64,000 nucleotides of DNA from Ficedula albicollis (lineage: Eukaryota > Chordata > Aves > Passeriformes > Muscicapidae), in NCBI RefSeq assembly GCF_000247815.1, contig NC_021681.1, forward strand, positions 16,397,192 to 16,461,191, given 5' to 3'. Below, in pieces: positions 36,121-48,600 of this stretch (positions within the stretch are counted from its first letter, which is position 1; every line of letters starts with the position of its first letter). The translations under genes were made by a program, and so were the position numbers. The notes under the pieces are model-generated. The model searched no databases and was not told the DNA's origin. It worked only from the letters and a program-made list of their open reading frames with translations.

Positions 36121-36619
36121 ATACATTACTATTGATCCCAAAGGGAGCAAGGAGTGCCTATAGTGCCATCTTCAAATTGAGGTTCCCACCAGTCGCTGCT
36201 CCTGCACACATACCCAGAGATCTTGGAGTAAGAAGCACGGGGAAGCAGCAGCAGGAGGAAGGAGCTGCATTTAACTGGCAGATCTTTGCACTGGGATTCC
36301 ACTCCCAACTCCCCCAGTGCAATCCCACTGCCGCTCTCACAAAGTGCCTCGAGGAGCACAGCACAACACATCCATTGCCCAGGCATCCATCCCACCTGGG
36401 CCTCCTGGCGAGATGTGGGGAGCAGCACTTTCAATCAGGCAACATTAAAATAAGAGATATTAACTTTTCCATTGACATCAGCAAAAAAAAAAAAAAAAAA
36501 ATTAAAAAGAAGAAGAAGACACCAATTGAACCAAATGGGCTAAATAGCATCTTTCACTCCATTTTCTATGGGCTCCCAAAACTATGGAAGAAAATTGAAA
36601 TCTGTCTCTTTCTGTCTCC
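36121..36619. other. Unique sequence with A-run
   Basis: A run of about 18 A at 36483-36500 followed by AAG repeats lets a plus-strand frame (36132-36860) stay open through a lysine run. No domain is present, so it is not called a gene. Confidence 0.5.
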
Positions 36620-37070
36620 TTTTCTTCCTTTTTTTGTAATAATTCCTGGTATGCGAGGCCTTGTGCCAGGGCTGGTATTGTGGGTGATGAATCCCGAGTC
36701 AGGCACGGGGAGGTTTCTGTCCTATCAGCGAGCACTTGCCATGGGTTGGGATAATGTGCCTGCGGCTTGTCAGGTGCTGATGGGGAGCAGGAGGGGTGGG
36801 GGGATGAATGCATTTTTGATTGCTATAATTGCCACAGATTGGATGCTTGAGAGGAGCTAATTAACAAGGAGGCTATGGGCGGATTATACTTGCAGAACAG
36901 AATCCCATGCAGATCCTTTCCCTTTGTGCCACATGTATGAGATCATTGGTAGGTGATTATGGCTGTGAATATGGTGCTAATTTACTTTGCACGTCTGACG
37001 AAAATCCTGTACATAATAAAACGCGGAGGCAACTCAAAGTAGCCCAGTTCAGAGGGGAAGGACGGCCGTG
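36620..37070. promoter_or_regulatory. Candidate conserved non-coding block
   Basis: A unique block with TAATTA at 36858-36863, bicoid-type GGATTA at 36881-36886, and retained CpGs (cacgtctgacgaaaat near 36991, aaaacgcgg near 37019). The composition differs from the neighbouring plain sequence, and no transposon is recognised until the MIR-like element that follows. Inferred regulatory element. Confidence 0.3.
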
Positions 37071-37099
37071 CTGCTAGAACACTGAACCCAGAGCTAAGC

Positions 37100-37300
37100 C
37101 CCTGAAGTTTCCTACTTTCCCTGAGTAACCGTGGCTGTGTGACAGCTCTTCCCCCTGCCTCAGTTTCCCTCTGTACCAAAGGGAGAAGGCAAGCTCGTAA
37201 CTGTGGATGTTTGCAAGGCGCTGTGCACCCTGTCAGGGGAGATGCTGCAAAGGAAAGAACAGAAATATCATCATGCCACTGGAGCATATCAGACAGCACA
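37100..37300 (+). mobile_element. MIR-like (CORE-SINE) fossil
   Basis: 'gtggctgtgtgacagctc' is followed by CCTCAGTTTCCC at 37158-37169, then 'tctgtaccaaaggga', and later 'tttgcaaggcgctgtgcac' near 37210. These correspond in order to MIR landmarks (tgtgtgacc, cctcagtttccccatctgtaaaatgggg, taaagcgctt). The copy is highly diverged, as expected for an element predating birds. Boundaries are approximate. Confidence 0.5.
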
Positions 37301-37767
37301 GCAAAAATAGCAGCCAGAAAGCTGCACACTTGGAAAAATACACTTCTTTGTGAGGACTCTTGCTCTCAGAAGAAAGGAGTGTAAGCAGTAGCTCCAGCTG
37401 TTTCTGCAGCTTTGGGATTAGAAAGAACTGACAGGCAGAAATAGCTCTGCCATCCCAGTATTGCTTCTCCAACCTTGTCTCACCAGCGTATCTTCTAAAT
37501 TCTCACAGGCTTCCTGGGGCCCTGAGGGAAAAGAGAGCAAAGGTTTCTCCTTAAACATAGCCCTCATACAGCTGGAGATGTTTGGGCTGGGGTTTAACCC
37601 AGGCTCTGACCTCAGGGCAAGGCTACACTTGTTTTCCCCTCTGGTATCTGGGTACTCATGGTGTCTGGAAAAAAAAAAAAAAGAATTACTATGTAGATTC
37701 TGTGCCAACACACAGCTGGAACATCACCAGCCAAGCAGGGAAAAGAGTTACTGGCAGTGGATGCTGA
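37301..37767. other. Unique non-coding sequence
   Basis: Nothing recognised apart from an A-run at about 37669-37682. Confidence 0.5.
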
Positions 37768-37934
37768 GCATCCATCCATCCATTTATCCATTTATCCATC
37801 CATCCACCCATCCATCCATTTATCCATCCATTTATCTATCCATTTATCCATTTATCCATTTATCCATTTATCCATCCATCCATCCATCCATCCATCCATC
37901 CACATCCCTCCACCACCCATCCCTCTCTCCATCC
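37768..37934 (+). repeat. CATC/TTAT tetranucleotide microsatellite
   Basis: A tetranucleotide array of CATC units interspersed with TTTATC-type variants from about 37768 to 37902, followed by a degenerate tail to about 37934. Translated frames read HPSIHPSI and PSIYPSIY, an artefact of the period. The mixed units suggest an older array with internal homogenisation. Confidence 0.95.
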
Positions 37935-38671
37935 TTGCAGGCTTTAAGAATGAAGCATCATTAAACTACATTAAACTACATCCATCTCTTTTTTGGAGAG
38001 TTGGTGAAGGGTTTGCCCAGGGTCTTTTTACTGCTGTCTGTGCTGGTGGGAATCAGGCTGGGCAAGGCTGCAGGGCTTTGGTTTTTCCAAGCAGGAACAC
38101 TTGATGGGAGTCAGGCAGCTTGATTAAGTACTGGTAGACTTTTTTAGAAAGTTGCAGTATTCCTCACAAATAAATCACATCTTTACATTCAAAAATGGAA
38201 GTGATATTTATAGTATTGGATAATTTTCACTTGAAATATTTTCTGCATTTTTCAATGGAATTTTTTGGGGTGGGGGGGCATTAAAGTCAGCATTTTCAGA
38301 GGAAAAGAAACAAAGCCATTTTCCAACCTTTTATTCCTTTAAAGTCAGCAATTTGGATTCCAAATTATATACAGGGATTTAGACCTCTTCCTTCCATGGA
38401 TCATTTTACCAGAGTAATTTTTTTATTAAGGTTACAGTTTCCATAATAATGGCTACCTGTTGATTCCAAAATGAAAGTATTACTTGCAGATCTCCTAATA
38501 AGAATACACTGTTTCATAATATTTCCTTGGTTTTATTTCATTTTGTGCTAATTTACTATGCTCTGGATGATGACTCCTAGAAAACAAAAACTCTACTGCC
38601 AGCCTTCTCCTACAGTCAAAAACTACTCACCTAAATTTTACATTTAAATTAATCAAGACCAAGAGAGAAAG
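37935..38671. other. AT-rich unique sequence
   Basis: Nothing recognised. A small direct repeat (cattaaacta) occurs near 37960-37980. Confidence 0.45.
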
Positions 38672-38825
38672 CAATATGTCTGCAGGTTTAAAAAAACTCC
38701 CAATATTGGACTCATATCAACAACAGGAAAGGATTTTCTTCCAGAAAACAATATGTCTGCAGGTTAAAAAAAACTCCCAATATTGGACTCATTTCAACAA
38801 CAGGAAAGGATTTTCTTCCAGAAAA
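38672..38825 (+). repeat. 77-bp direct tandem duplication (2 copies)
   Basis: Copy 1 is 38672-38748 and copy 2 is 38749-38825, each starting caatatgtctgcagg. About two substitutions separate them (cattttc-region and the A-run). It matches no known family. Confidence 0.95.
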
Positions 38826-40369
38826 ACGCCCAAGAGGTATAAAAATGGATTTCCACTTCTATCATGCCTGAATTCAAGGAGAACAGTCCATGAATGAGAA
38901 AGAATTGTTCTGCTGAGGGAAGAGGCTGCTGCCTATTAGCAATCTGGGCTGCTGGAGCCCAGGGAGATAAACTGTAGAGGAAATACTTCATTTATTGAGA
39001 GACAGGATTGACTGTCTGTGAATGCTTGTAGACAAAATAACAATTGAACCTTGCCTCTGTGCAGCTCCTCTGTTCCTACAGAGATGAGAACAGAACATCC
39101 ATGGACTGTCACTGCAGAAAAGAAGAGTAACCTAAAACATGAAATAACACAGAGAAAGGAAAAGGCACCAGGATAAAACCCTCCTCTGAGAATGAACTCC
39201 AGTTTCTTGCCAAAGTAACCATTTGTGACACTCTGGTCCAGGTCTCAGCTTTACTGCTGCCATTTTCTGACAGTGTCTCAACCCCAGGTTGTGCTTTGGA
39301 CCATTTCAAACATCTCTCATCACGCTGAAGTTTCAGTCTTTGAACAAACCCTCCATTGTTCTTCTCCTCCCCTTAGCAAAATATTTTCCATCCTTCCACA
39401 TCAAACTCTGGATCCTTGCCTTTGGAAAGTTGGAGAGTGGAGCAGAAGGAAGGCAGGGATCAAACCCAAAACCATGGAGTCTCTTCCAAAGACAATGTGG
39501 TGAGGAGCTCAGCGGGACGGGGTGATGGGTGTGAAAGAAAGAGAACTCTTAAGAGGATGGCATAAGGGTGTTGGTCTTTTTTTAATCACTCACATTGAAA
39601 CATTGACATGATTTGCCCTAATTTTTATGCAAAATATGTATCTCTGGTGCTGAGGAGAGACAGGTTGTCACAGATGTGGAACAAGCAAGGTAGAGATACT
39701 GGCAGAGCACACTGCTAAAGGATCAACATTAGCATATTGGCATTTGGGCTGACGCCTTATCTCGGGCTGACTGCTGAATGAAAAGTAGTTCCAGGTACTC
39801 TCCTTCTTCTGGAGTGGTCTGTTACTTTATTATTAGGATTGACTTTTGTCCTGTTGAGCTCTGCCTTCCCCCTCTGAGTGACCAGAGAGGCCAAGTCCTG
39901 CCCTGGGGAGAGGAGGGGCACTGGTGGAGCCACAGCCTTGTCTCCAGACAGCTCTGGCGGGTACTGAGGCACGGGGGGGGGCTGATAAGGGACAGAAGGG
40001 GAGCAGAAGAAAGGCCCAGTGATGAATTTGGCACAGGCAGAGGTGCTATCCAGGCATGCAGGCTGGCAGTGCTGGAGTGCACAGCCCAGATAACAAAACA
40101 CCATCCGTGCACTGAGCCTGCCACCAGCTCCCCCTCCACGTCAGGGGGCTGCTGTCCCGTCTGCCACTGCCCCCATCCCCATCCCCATCCCCAGACAGAC
40201 ATGGCTTCTGGGGGAGGCCAAACTCCTGCTCCAGCTCCCCAGCCCCCCATGATGTGTGGACAGCATTCCATCCTGCTGACAGCTCTCCCCAGGAGATTCT
40301 GCTTCTACAAAGGGCTCTTGTCTCTCCCATCTTTGAATAAAGAAGAGTCCCATTAGATACTATACAGCA
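38826..40369. other. Unique non-coding sequence
   Basis: Nothing recognised except a G8 run near 39975 and a short CCCCAT array. Frames at 39778-40356 (plus) and 39822-40381 (minus) overlap and have no domain. Confidence 0.5.
40171..40192 (+). repeat. CCCCAT hexanucleotide run
   Basis: About three and a half CCCCAT units. Simple repeat. Confidence 0.85.
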
Positions 40370-40740
40370 TTTATTGGCCAATGGGCAAAATGAGCGGGTT
40401 TCTCCATGGCTGCAATGATCATTAATGAAACTTTAGGGTCCCTGCTGGGACCATGGAGCAGAATAAATGACCTCTTGCTAGTCATCATCTCCCTGGTTTC
40501 TAGGACTCTGCACCAGAAATGATCCAACTTCATTTAAGGAAAATCAGATTAAAAACAGATTAAAGTAAAAGCACCTCATGCCCCTGCTCTGATTTAACTA
40601 TGATGAAAAACAGACCATGGAGTAACTTTATAATGGGAGGAAGCTCATTTAAATATTCCCCTCCCAACAGAAAGAGATTTAAGAATTAAATGAATGAGGA
40701 GATTTTCCTTTTAATGAGATTAGCCTTTTATAATTGCTCA
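40370..40740. promoter_or_regulatory. Candidate regulatory block with palindromic CCAAT site
   Basis: ATTGGCCAAT at 40373-40382 is a perfect palindrome of two overlapping inverted CCAAT boxes, a possible NF-Y or NF1-like site. CATTAATG at 40420-40427 is a second palindrome of homeodomain type. The next 300 bp are AT-rich with ATTTAAATATT, AATTAAATGAATG and TTTAATGAG words and no repeat signature. Promoter or enhancer function is inferred; no exon follows. Confidence 0.32.
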
Positions 40741-42620
40741 TTATGGACCACTCCAGAGATTTGGAAGAAAAAAAGTTATACAACGTACCTGGAAAACACT
40801 GCATTAGAAACGAGCCAACCCTGCCCCTTCACCATCAGTTCCAAAAAGTGAAACTCAAACTACTTTCTACTTACAAATCACTCATCTCAAGTGGCTCCAG
40901 CTCCTCCAGATCCTCTCTGCAATTACTGGCTTTGTAAAGAAAGTGAAACAGAGGTTTGAGATTAGCAAGCCTTAATACTTTCTAAAAATTCTCCCCTTTT
41001 CCCATGGAAACACATTTATTTTTGACTGTCAGCTGTCTGGCAAAGCCATGTGATTTCATTTCATCTTTCCACATTTCAGTCCTACCTAAAATAAAGGCTG
41101 GACAGAGCCGCCCCTTCTGGCTTGGAAATGCTGGCCTGATTCAGAGGCAACAGGGGAGGTTAGACCAGAAGTTTTGTGTCTGAACCTGAAGCATTTGACT
41201 CTGAAGTCCCAGCTTTGGGCTGCACAATAATACCAGAGTAAGGACACATACACATGTATTATTTCATCTGTCTCTGGCTGTGATTTATGTTTAGTGTCAG
41301 GCTTTTTTGGATGAGCTGAAACTAATACTCAGGGCAGGATTTTCTGACAAAGTGGGACTGAGCAGCTGTTTGCTCCATTCCTGTTGACAGCGCCGAGCAG
41401 TACAGGAGATCAATGGCTCTCTTTGTTTTCTCCTTGTGCTGTGTGTTCACAATCAAAGTCTTGCTCCTTCTCCTTATCTCTTCAGCTGCAGTGGCTGCAA
41501 TGGATGGGCATTTGGCCATGCTGGTACTCAGGGCTGCAGGATGGATTTGCACCTTTCCCACTCTTGATGCCTTTCCCATCTGTTCCATTGGGGTATGAAA
41601 AGCTACTAAATGCAGGAAAATACTACTCTCCCTGAAATGTGGCTGCCTTGGAACAGGCCATGTCCTGCTCTCCCTGCAATCAGAGGGGAGAGAGGCACTT
41701 CAGAGGATGTTCTGCTGCACTCCAGGAGGGGGTTTCAAGGCAGATGGGATGATGATGTGGCAGGACACCACTTTCTCTTGTCTTCTGCTGCAGGACCAGC
41801 TCAGAGCAGATTCCTCGTTGTCAGGGTTTGAAGTCCAGAAAGCTGGATCCTGGACATGATCCACTCAGATTTGGGAAGGGACAATTGAGTGCAACCTACA
41901 GGCCCACTGTGTGGCACTGGGAGCTCAGGCTGGGTGACCACAGCCATGCCCTGGAATGCTCACAGGGAATGGCCAAACCAGCCCACCAAGGGCTCAGCAG
42001 TAGTCAGTGGCTGCTTATCCAGCTGCCAGAGCTGCTCAGCCCTTTTCTGTCGAATCATTTGGCTCTCAAGGCAATATTTTATGCCAGTGACATTTTGTTA
42101 TCAGGAGCCAAGACCATTTCTAGAGCTGTCTGTGTTAGTTTACTTTGATTTATACTTCCTTTCCATTTTTGCAAAGGCAAACACACAGTTCTCCAAGCAG
42201 CTCTGCTACCCACTGACAGCATTCCCTTGTAAATCTGTGCTGGTACCAGAACCAGGCAGAAAGGGAAAAGTGTCATTAATGAATCCAGCCTCTCATTCCC
42301 ATCCACCCACCATCAAATACTGTGTGCTTCCTCCCATCTCATCATGGCTTTGGAGATAAGAGGAGCTCAGCCTAACTTTGGCCTTGAATGCATACAAATA
42401 GGCTTTATGTTAATATTTGCAAATAGCTTCTCAGAGGAGCAAGATATTTCCCAAGCTTCCTGTCTTCTGGGATTCTCCAGGCAATGGAATGGGACACATG
42501 CAGTCATCAGCACAGCCCAAGGATGAGGGCAGAGACAGAATCACAAATATTCTGCTTAAATCACCCAGCTGATGGGGAATTTAGAAGCCCTACGAGGTCC
42601 TGGCACTCCAGAGCACTCTC
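40741..42620. other. Unique non-coding sequence, nothing recognised
   Basis: All frames lack domains. No dispersed repeat is recognised. Confidence 0.5.
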
Positions 42621-42751
42621 TGGGCAGCCTTCTGAGTGGACCTGGGCAACATTATCTGGTGAATCAAGAGGGACGATTTTGTTGCTGTGGGCAGCCTCCT
42701 GAGTGGACCTGGGCAACATTATCTGGTGAATCAAGAGGGACAATTTTGTTG
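42621..42751 (+). repeat. 67-bp direct tandem duplication (2 copies)
   Basis: Copy 1 starts at 42621 and copy 2 at 42688, each beginning tgggcagcct and running to gggac(g/a)attttgttg. Two substitutions are visible (cttctg versus cctcctg region, and g versus a in gacgatt/gacaatt). Confidence 0.95.
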
Positions 42752-45700
42752 AAAACCAGACCTCCAGCAGGGCCAGAGCTATTTGAGAATTCAGGTCAAA
42801 TGCAGAAAAGAGTCTTGGTGGAGACAAAAGGATGGTGTTTTGAGACAGAATGTCAAAACATATTCTCTGTATTTCTCCCCCCATTACAACGTAATTTTTT
42901 TTCTTCAAAAATTGCCCTAATTTTCAGGAGACACTGTAACAAAACACAGACAAAGAAATCCATCTGCACAGAATACAGTGAAGATGGGGGCTGACTGGAA
43001 CCCACATTTTCCTATCTCTGCTTTCACATGAGGAGCACAGAGGGCTCAGTGAGAAAGGGCTGCTCTCACAAAGAAGAAAAATAGCCCCTTTTATGTCACC
43101 CAGATCATTCTCCACAGCCAGACAATGACCTTCCCATGCTGTTAGTGAGACAGCTCCTCCCCTGGAGCAGGTAAGGATGGAGTAGCTGGGACAACATCCT
43201 GACAAAGACCCTGTAGCTAAACCTCCAGGGTGTCCATACAGGCTGAGTTTGGAGGCTCCAGATCACCTTTTCTTTTCAGGCAAAGAGAAGGAATTGTCAT
43301 GTTCATTGGCAGTGTCCTACCCCCTGCGCTGCTGCCTCAGCTGGCTGCCTGGGGACTGATACCTCTGCTGGCCCCAGCCCCACTGCACAGCAAAGGAGAG
43401 CCTTTCACTCCTCCCATCCTGTCACCCTGGCACATCTACCCCTGCCACAGACGTGGAAATTAAAATAATAAACAAAGCCAGCAACACTGCATGTGGAGGC
43501 TAATGTAGCATAATGCTCTGAAACACAGGCAGCTGCTGCCTCACGCTGAGCACAGAGGATGTGTTTGAAAAATGTATCTTCCTCAGACAGCAGTTATTTC
43601 AACATTATCTTTCTATTTTTTTACTTCAAATAAGACATTTACTTTCCCCCAGCTCATAATCTCCATATGGAGGAGAGCAGAGGGCAGTGGGGAAAGGCAG
43701 AGAAATTATACTTTTTAACACAGCCAAGGCTGGTGGGATTTAAATCATGGGAAAACAAATGGAATTGAACTGCCTGGCTGAAGTCACATTCATGTTGTGG
43801 GTATTTATGGCAATCATCACTAACAACAGGAAGAGATTAGATGTTGCTGAGAGCCCAAGTGCCAGCTGGGGAGCAGGGACTGACTCTGTCAATGTGTGTG
43901 ATCTTAAAAGCAAGGACAGGATGTGTGCCTGTACACACACAGCCCCGCAAGTGCCCATGTGTGTGGGGAATTGTGTTGGTCCCTGTATCCAGTGGCCATT
44001 CCAGAAAGGCCTTTGCTGGGCAACATCAACTTCACACTTTAATCTCAACTTCCACCCAAGATTAAATGAAGAAAAGGGAGCTCATTTTATTGGAACTGGC
44101 AGAGAGTGACTGCAAAATTAACTCCAAATGTAGATGTGGGTGTACCTTGAATGTCTCCACCAGCAGGGACGTGTACTCATTTTCCAGCTAAGACTGAGTC
44201 GAAATAGGAGCTGTAATGGATATGGAGAGCCTTCTGAGAGTGGACAGGCGGTTTATCTCAGATCTCAGAGAAGCTGTTTCTCTAGCTGACACATGCAAAC
44301 ACTGCTTAGGGTGTGCAATGTGTGGTACAGCCAGAGAACCTCACCTCTAGCAACTCCCCCAGCAGCCAGGTGAGCACACAGCATCCCTCACCTTGTCCCC
44401 GTCCCCATGCTTGGAATGGGTCAAGACCCAGATTACCCTTTCCCTGAAGTGTAGATTTGACCAGGGGTGCAGCAGCACCTAAATACTGACTGCTGGTATT
44501 TTACTAACCTGACCCTGTCCCCCCAGCCAGCTGAGCAGAACCCTAACGGGTCAGTTCCCCAGCAAAACCATCTCATCCTAACTCTAGGAAAATAACCCAC
44601 AAACAGCCAGAGCCATGGAATGTTTTCAAAGGATAAAATTCACTCAGAAATCCCCCTTTTCCAATTCCCAAGCAAACATGTCCATGTTAATAAAGCAAAG
44701 TGCTTTCACCCAGAGCAGCTCCGGCAGGGAAAGGCATTTTAATGGACTGGGAGGGAAAATTGACTTGCAAGAAGAAGAGTCATGGCTGGGTCCCCTGAGC
44801 CTGGGCAGGGGCACGGTTTAGAGACCTGTTTTAATCAAATTGCTTTTAAAAAGCAGAAAGGGAAAAGCTCTCTGACAAATTTGACCTTTGGGCACCTTGA
44901 AGATGAGGGCACAAAAACTATGATATAGCGGCTCAGAGGAAGGAAAATAGGGTGGGAACAGCTAGAGCCTTATCTTGGGAGTGGAAAGGAAAGGAGGGAA
45001 GAGGACAGACAGATCATCTGCTGGCTGGTGGTGCTGGATTCAAACCCACCTCAAGACTCTAAATGGGACCCATAAGTCATCCCCAGTGGGAGCAGCACCA
45101 GCATCCTCTTGGCCAGCTCCCTGCCATGATCTTACTGCACACTTGGGTTTATTTGTGTTGGAGGCTCTGAAAGGAAAGACAACCATGAGAACTCACTGCA
45201 CCTGGGGGAATCAAACAAAATAATTAGCAACAACATCAATGAAAATAAATTAAACATGCACCAAAGGAATGGGAAATCTCCACTGCCCACCTCTGCCCCC
45301 CAAACAGCACTTCACAATGGAGAGGTTGGAGACAGTGGCTGATTTAAAACTCTCTGGTGCAATGTAGATATTGAAATCCCAGAGGCACCCAGCACATCTG
45401 CCCAGATGGGAAAATCAGAAGTTACAGCTCTTGGGTGGTATGATAAGCCATTTTTTTGCACCCCGAAAAACAACTCAATTGTGGGAGGAATGTGTCAGTT
45501 GTAATTTTGCAACTTAATGAAATAAATCAACCAGATGGAAAGACGAGATGAAGATGAGCCCACACAGTCTCGTGGGAACACAGAGGCCACATGAAGCCAG
45601 CTGCTGGGAAACCAAGAGCTTGTCTGGAAGGCTTGGGAGCCCCCTTTGTGGTGATGACAATGAAATTCTCAGGAGAAGAAGCATCTTTGAACTTTCTCCA

Positions 45701-46479
45701 GCCACTGGGGCTGAGGTTTCTGGAGCACATGGCCACTGAGCCACAAAATGGCAACTGCTTGCTCAGCTGAGCAGTGATATCAGGGGACTGCAGATAGAGT
45801 TCTGCTCCTCCTCCCCTGCTGGGATGTCTCCTAAGGGGAGCAAAACCTGAAAACCTAGGAGGTTGAAATCTGTAGGATGAGCAGGGACCTGCAGCAGGAA
45901 GAGCCAGAGCCATGCGGGAAGGTTGGGAGAAATGGCATGGTTTAACCCTGCAAAGCTGAGGAGACACTGCTGGCACCCTCCTGAGTCCAAGTCAACTGAG
46001 TAAACCCAGACCTGAAGAGCCAGAGCAAGATTTGACAAACCCTTGACACATAAAGGAGGCAGAAAATGCATGGCAGTTAAATAAGGAGCATCTTTCCACA
46101 GCAAAAGCCCAAGACAGAACATCCTTTGGCCAAGGATACAGAACACAGCCATCCTAAAATAAACCCCATAGGCCCACAGCACCCAGCTCTGCAGAAAGGA
46201 GACTTTACAGCAGCAAACTGATTTCCAGAGGCACCCTCATTAATTTTCATGGCACCCAGAATGTGCTTTCAGAACAAGCAGAATTATTAATGTTCAAAGT
46301 TACCTAAGCACTGTTGGGAGCACAGGGCCCTCTGAGAGTCAAAGCAGGGCTAACAAACTGAGGAAGAAAAAGCCAGAATTGAGAAAGTGCATTCTTCAGA
46401 GTTCAGCTGGGCTCGTCCTTGGAGGCAGGCAGAGGGAGAGAAGCAGGAACCTTGGAGAAAAGGTCCTGTGCCCCCTTGA
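42752..46479. other. Unique non-coding sequence, nothing recognised
   Basis: No coding exon, dispersed repeat or notable array was found across this long stretch. Confidence 0.45.
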
Positions 46480-46760
46480 TGGCTCTGCTGTTAGGAAGCA
46501 ATAAAATATAACAGACACTTAGCTTTTAAAAGGAGAGAAAATTGTCTAATTGCACTCATTCAGGGCTGCCCTGCTTCTGAGCCACCCCAGACTTTCAGGG
46601 AGTGGGACAGCAGGCAATTAGGAAGGGCAAAATATTCGCAAGGGGTAGATCTTTCCACTGACTGGCAACACTGCTCTTGCCCTAGAAATCACGTCTGAGC
46701 TTCGGTGACATTTCAGCTAATTTACGAGAAAGCCAGGCCGAGTCTCCCTGACTGAAGTTC
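46480..46760. promoter_or_regulatory. Candidate conserved non-coding block
   Basis: AT-rich first half (aataaaatataac, ttttaaaagg, gtctaattgc near 46544-46552), then a stretch with CpGs (atattcgc, tcacgtctgagcttcgg, tttacgag). Composition resembles the other candidate elements. Weak inference. Confidence 0.18.
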
Positions 46761-47099
46761 TGGTCCTGGACAGACAGAAACCAGTATCCCAAAACTGTCC
46801 TGAATTATTTCCTGGCTCACACAGGAGGAAGGATAGGAACCCTACATCTGCAAAGGTATGTCTGTCTAGCTTTTCTCCCCATTTTTGCACACAGAGCCTC
46901 ATTGCCAAGCACCTCAGTGCTTTTGGGCTGCCCCATGCCCGCAGCCTCCTCCTGCCTGCCCCCAGCTATTCCTAATCCCAGCCACTTCTCTGCATCTCCA
47001 AACACAGGACCCAGCCATGGCGAGCTGAAGGATTTTGCCGTGCCAGGAGATACTCTTTGGCTGGCACCACATCGCCTCTGATCTCGCCCCGTTGGAGCA
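46761..47099. other. Unique non-coding sequence
   Basis: Nothing recognised. Confidence 0.45.
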
Positions 47100-47330
47100 A
47101 GAGAAAATAAGTACCATTTGTTAACATGCCAATCGTTCTTTACACTGGCTGATTAAAAAATAATTACCCGCAGCCATTATTGAGCACTCTTGCAAATGAG
47201 CTGTGGGAAGCTGTGACCGTGTGCTTAGCACACAGTGTGTCTTGCTTGTTTCAATATTATTTTAATTAAGTATCTGGGTAAAAGGCCTTTCTAATGTAAC
47301 TTTCTTTTCACGAGCAGAGAGCGGGGCTCC
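47100..47330. promoter_or_regulatory. Candidate conserved block (paired TAATTA sites)
   Basis: An AT-rich unique block with TAATTA at 47161-47166, the palindrome TTAATTAA at 47262-47269 and a gccattattgagc word between them. No repeat is recognised. It ends where the sequence becomes CpG-bearing (cacgagcagagagcggg). Homeodomain-bound enhancer is the leading guess. Confidence 0.3.
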
Positions 47331-48389
47331 GTGCTTGGCTGGACTGGAGAGCCCGGCGTCGCTCCAGGCTGCTCCCACTCTGCTGACACAGTGGGACACC
47401 CTGCTCATTGCAATTCGAGAGGACTAATCTTAGGCAGACCCATGATGGGAAGAGAGCTCTCTCTACCCGAGGCACATGGCCACAGCAGGAGCTGTGATAG
47501 CTCTGACAGCTCATCACCCTGAGGCCGACCAGCTGGGACCACCTGCTTTGGTCTGGGACGTGGGCAGGATGGGGATGATGACCCAGGACATCATCTGGGG
47601 ATGAGGGACTTTGGGCCACCTCTCCTGCTCTGGCACACGGGACCAGAGGAGAGCTGGCCCTTTCAGCCGGCTGAGAGGAGAGGATGTCAGTCAGAAGAGC
47701 TCTGCAGGAGCTTCGTCCCACAGCAGGACCACAGACCTCCAGCACAGCATCATTTGCCGGGGACTTCTTTTTATTTTTTCCACAAACGATTTTGCAAAGG
47801 AAAAAAACAGAAGAGGTGGAGGAAAACCCACGTGTTCTGGTCGCCCATCCACCTCCTGTAGCTGCCTTTGTGCATGACTCAAAGCTATCACATCAGACAA
47901 TTCCACCTCTTTCTTATTTACATGTTTTCCACTTTCTGCACCCCAGCTGGAGCTGTGTTTAGCAGAGCACATGGCCACCATCCATTCTTTTGGGGGGTGT
48001 TTGCTCTTTCACATCAGCTTACATTCTCTCACGTAGCATTTAAGCTGCAGCACTGGTGTCAATTGTCTGTTGTTTGCAAGCAAATTAACCCAGCAAACAG
48101 ATTTCAGATCCTCAGCTGGTGTAGAATGAAGATGGCACTGGAGAAATTGAATTACTGCACAGGTTCAAGGAGCACAAAATAGCCCTAGAAATTCCTTTGA
48201 TCTTTCTCTTATCAGATGAAATTCCCTCTCCAGATATTTCTAGCAGGATAAAAAGAAGGCCCTGAGCAGGTGCACTCTGAAGTCCTTCTCAGACCTGCAA
48301 CAGGGAATTGAAGTTGTTGCTGAGGCCTGGGTTGGGTCCCAGTGACAGGTTCCATTTTAGGGGATGCAAAACCTGGGGCTAAATAAGAC
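47331..48389. other. Unique non-coding sequence
   Basis: Nothing recognised. The part before the CR1 tail (48300-48390) might contain more diverged CR1 sequence, but I cannot align it. Confidence 0.45.
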
Positions 48390-48600
48390 TATTGGACACA
48401 AAAGGAATTTTTTTCACAATGATAATAATTAGCCATTGGAATAATATTCTCAGTGGCCGATTCCCCATCATTGGGCACTTTTAACATTCAGCTGGAGATA
48501 GTGCTGGGCCATCCTGTCTGGAACATACTTTTGCCAAGAGGGTTGGACCAGATAGTCCCTGAGGTCCTTCCAACCTGGTGTTCTCTGATTTTGTGAAGTT
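48390..48600 (+). mobile_element. CR1 LINE 3' end (5'-truncated, diverged)
   Basis: 'aaggaatttttttcacaatgat', 'attggaataatattctcagtggcc', 'ttaacattcagctgga' and finally 'gagggttggaccagata', 'ctgaggtccttccaacctggt' and 'ttctctgattttgtga' follow the order of the CR1 3' untranslated end as known in birds. CR1 copies are usually 5'-truncated, which fits. Divergence indicates an old insertion. It supports avian or related sauropsid origin of the window. Confidence 0.85.

Noticed and set aside
36132..36860. 242-codon plus-strand open frame
   Set aside because: Kept open through a poly(A)/AAG run that reads as lysines; no domain and no homologue recognised.
37757..38104. Frame with HPSIHPSI repeats
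   Set aside because: Pure translation of a tetranucleotide microsatellite.
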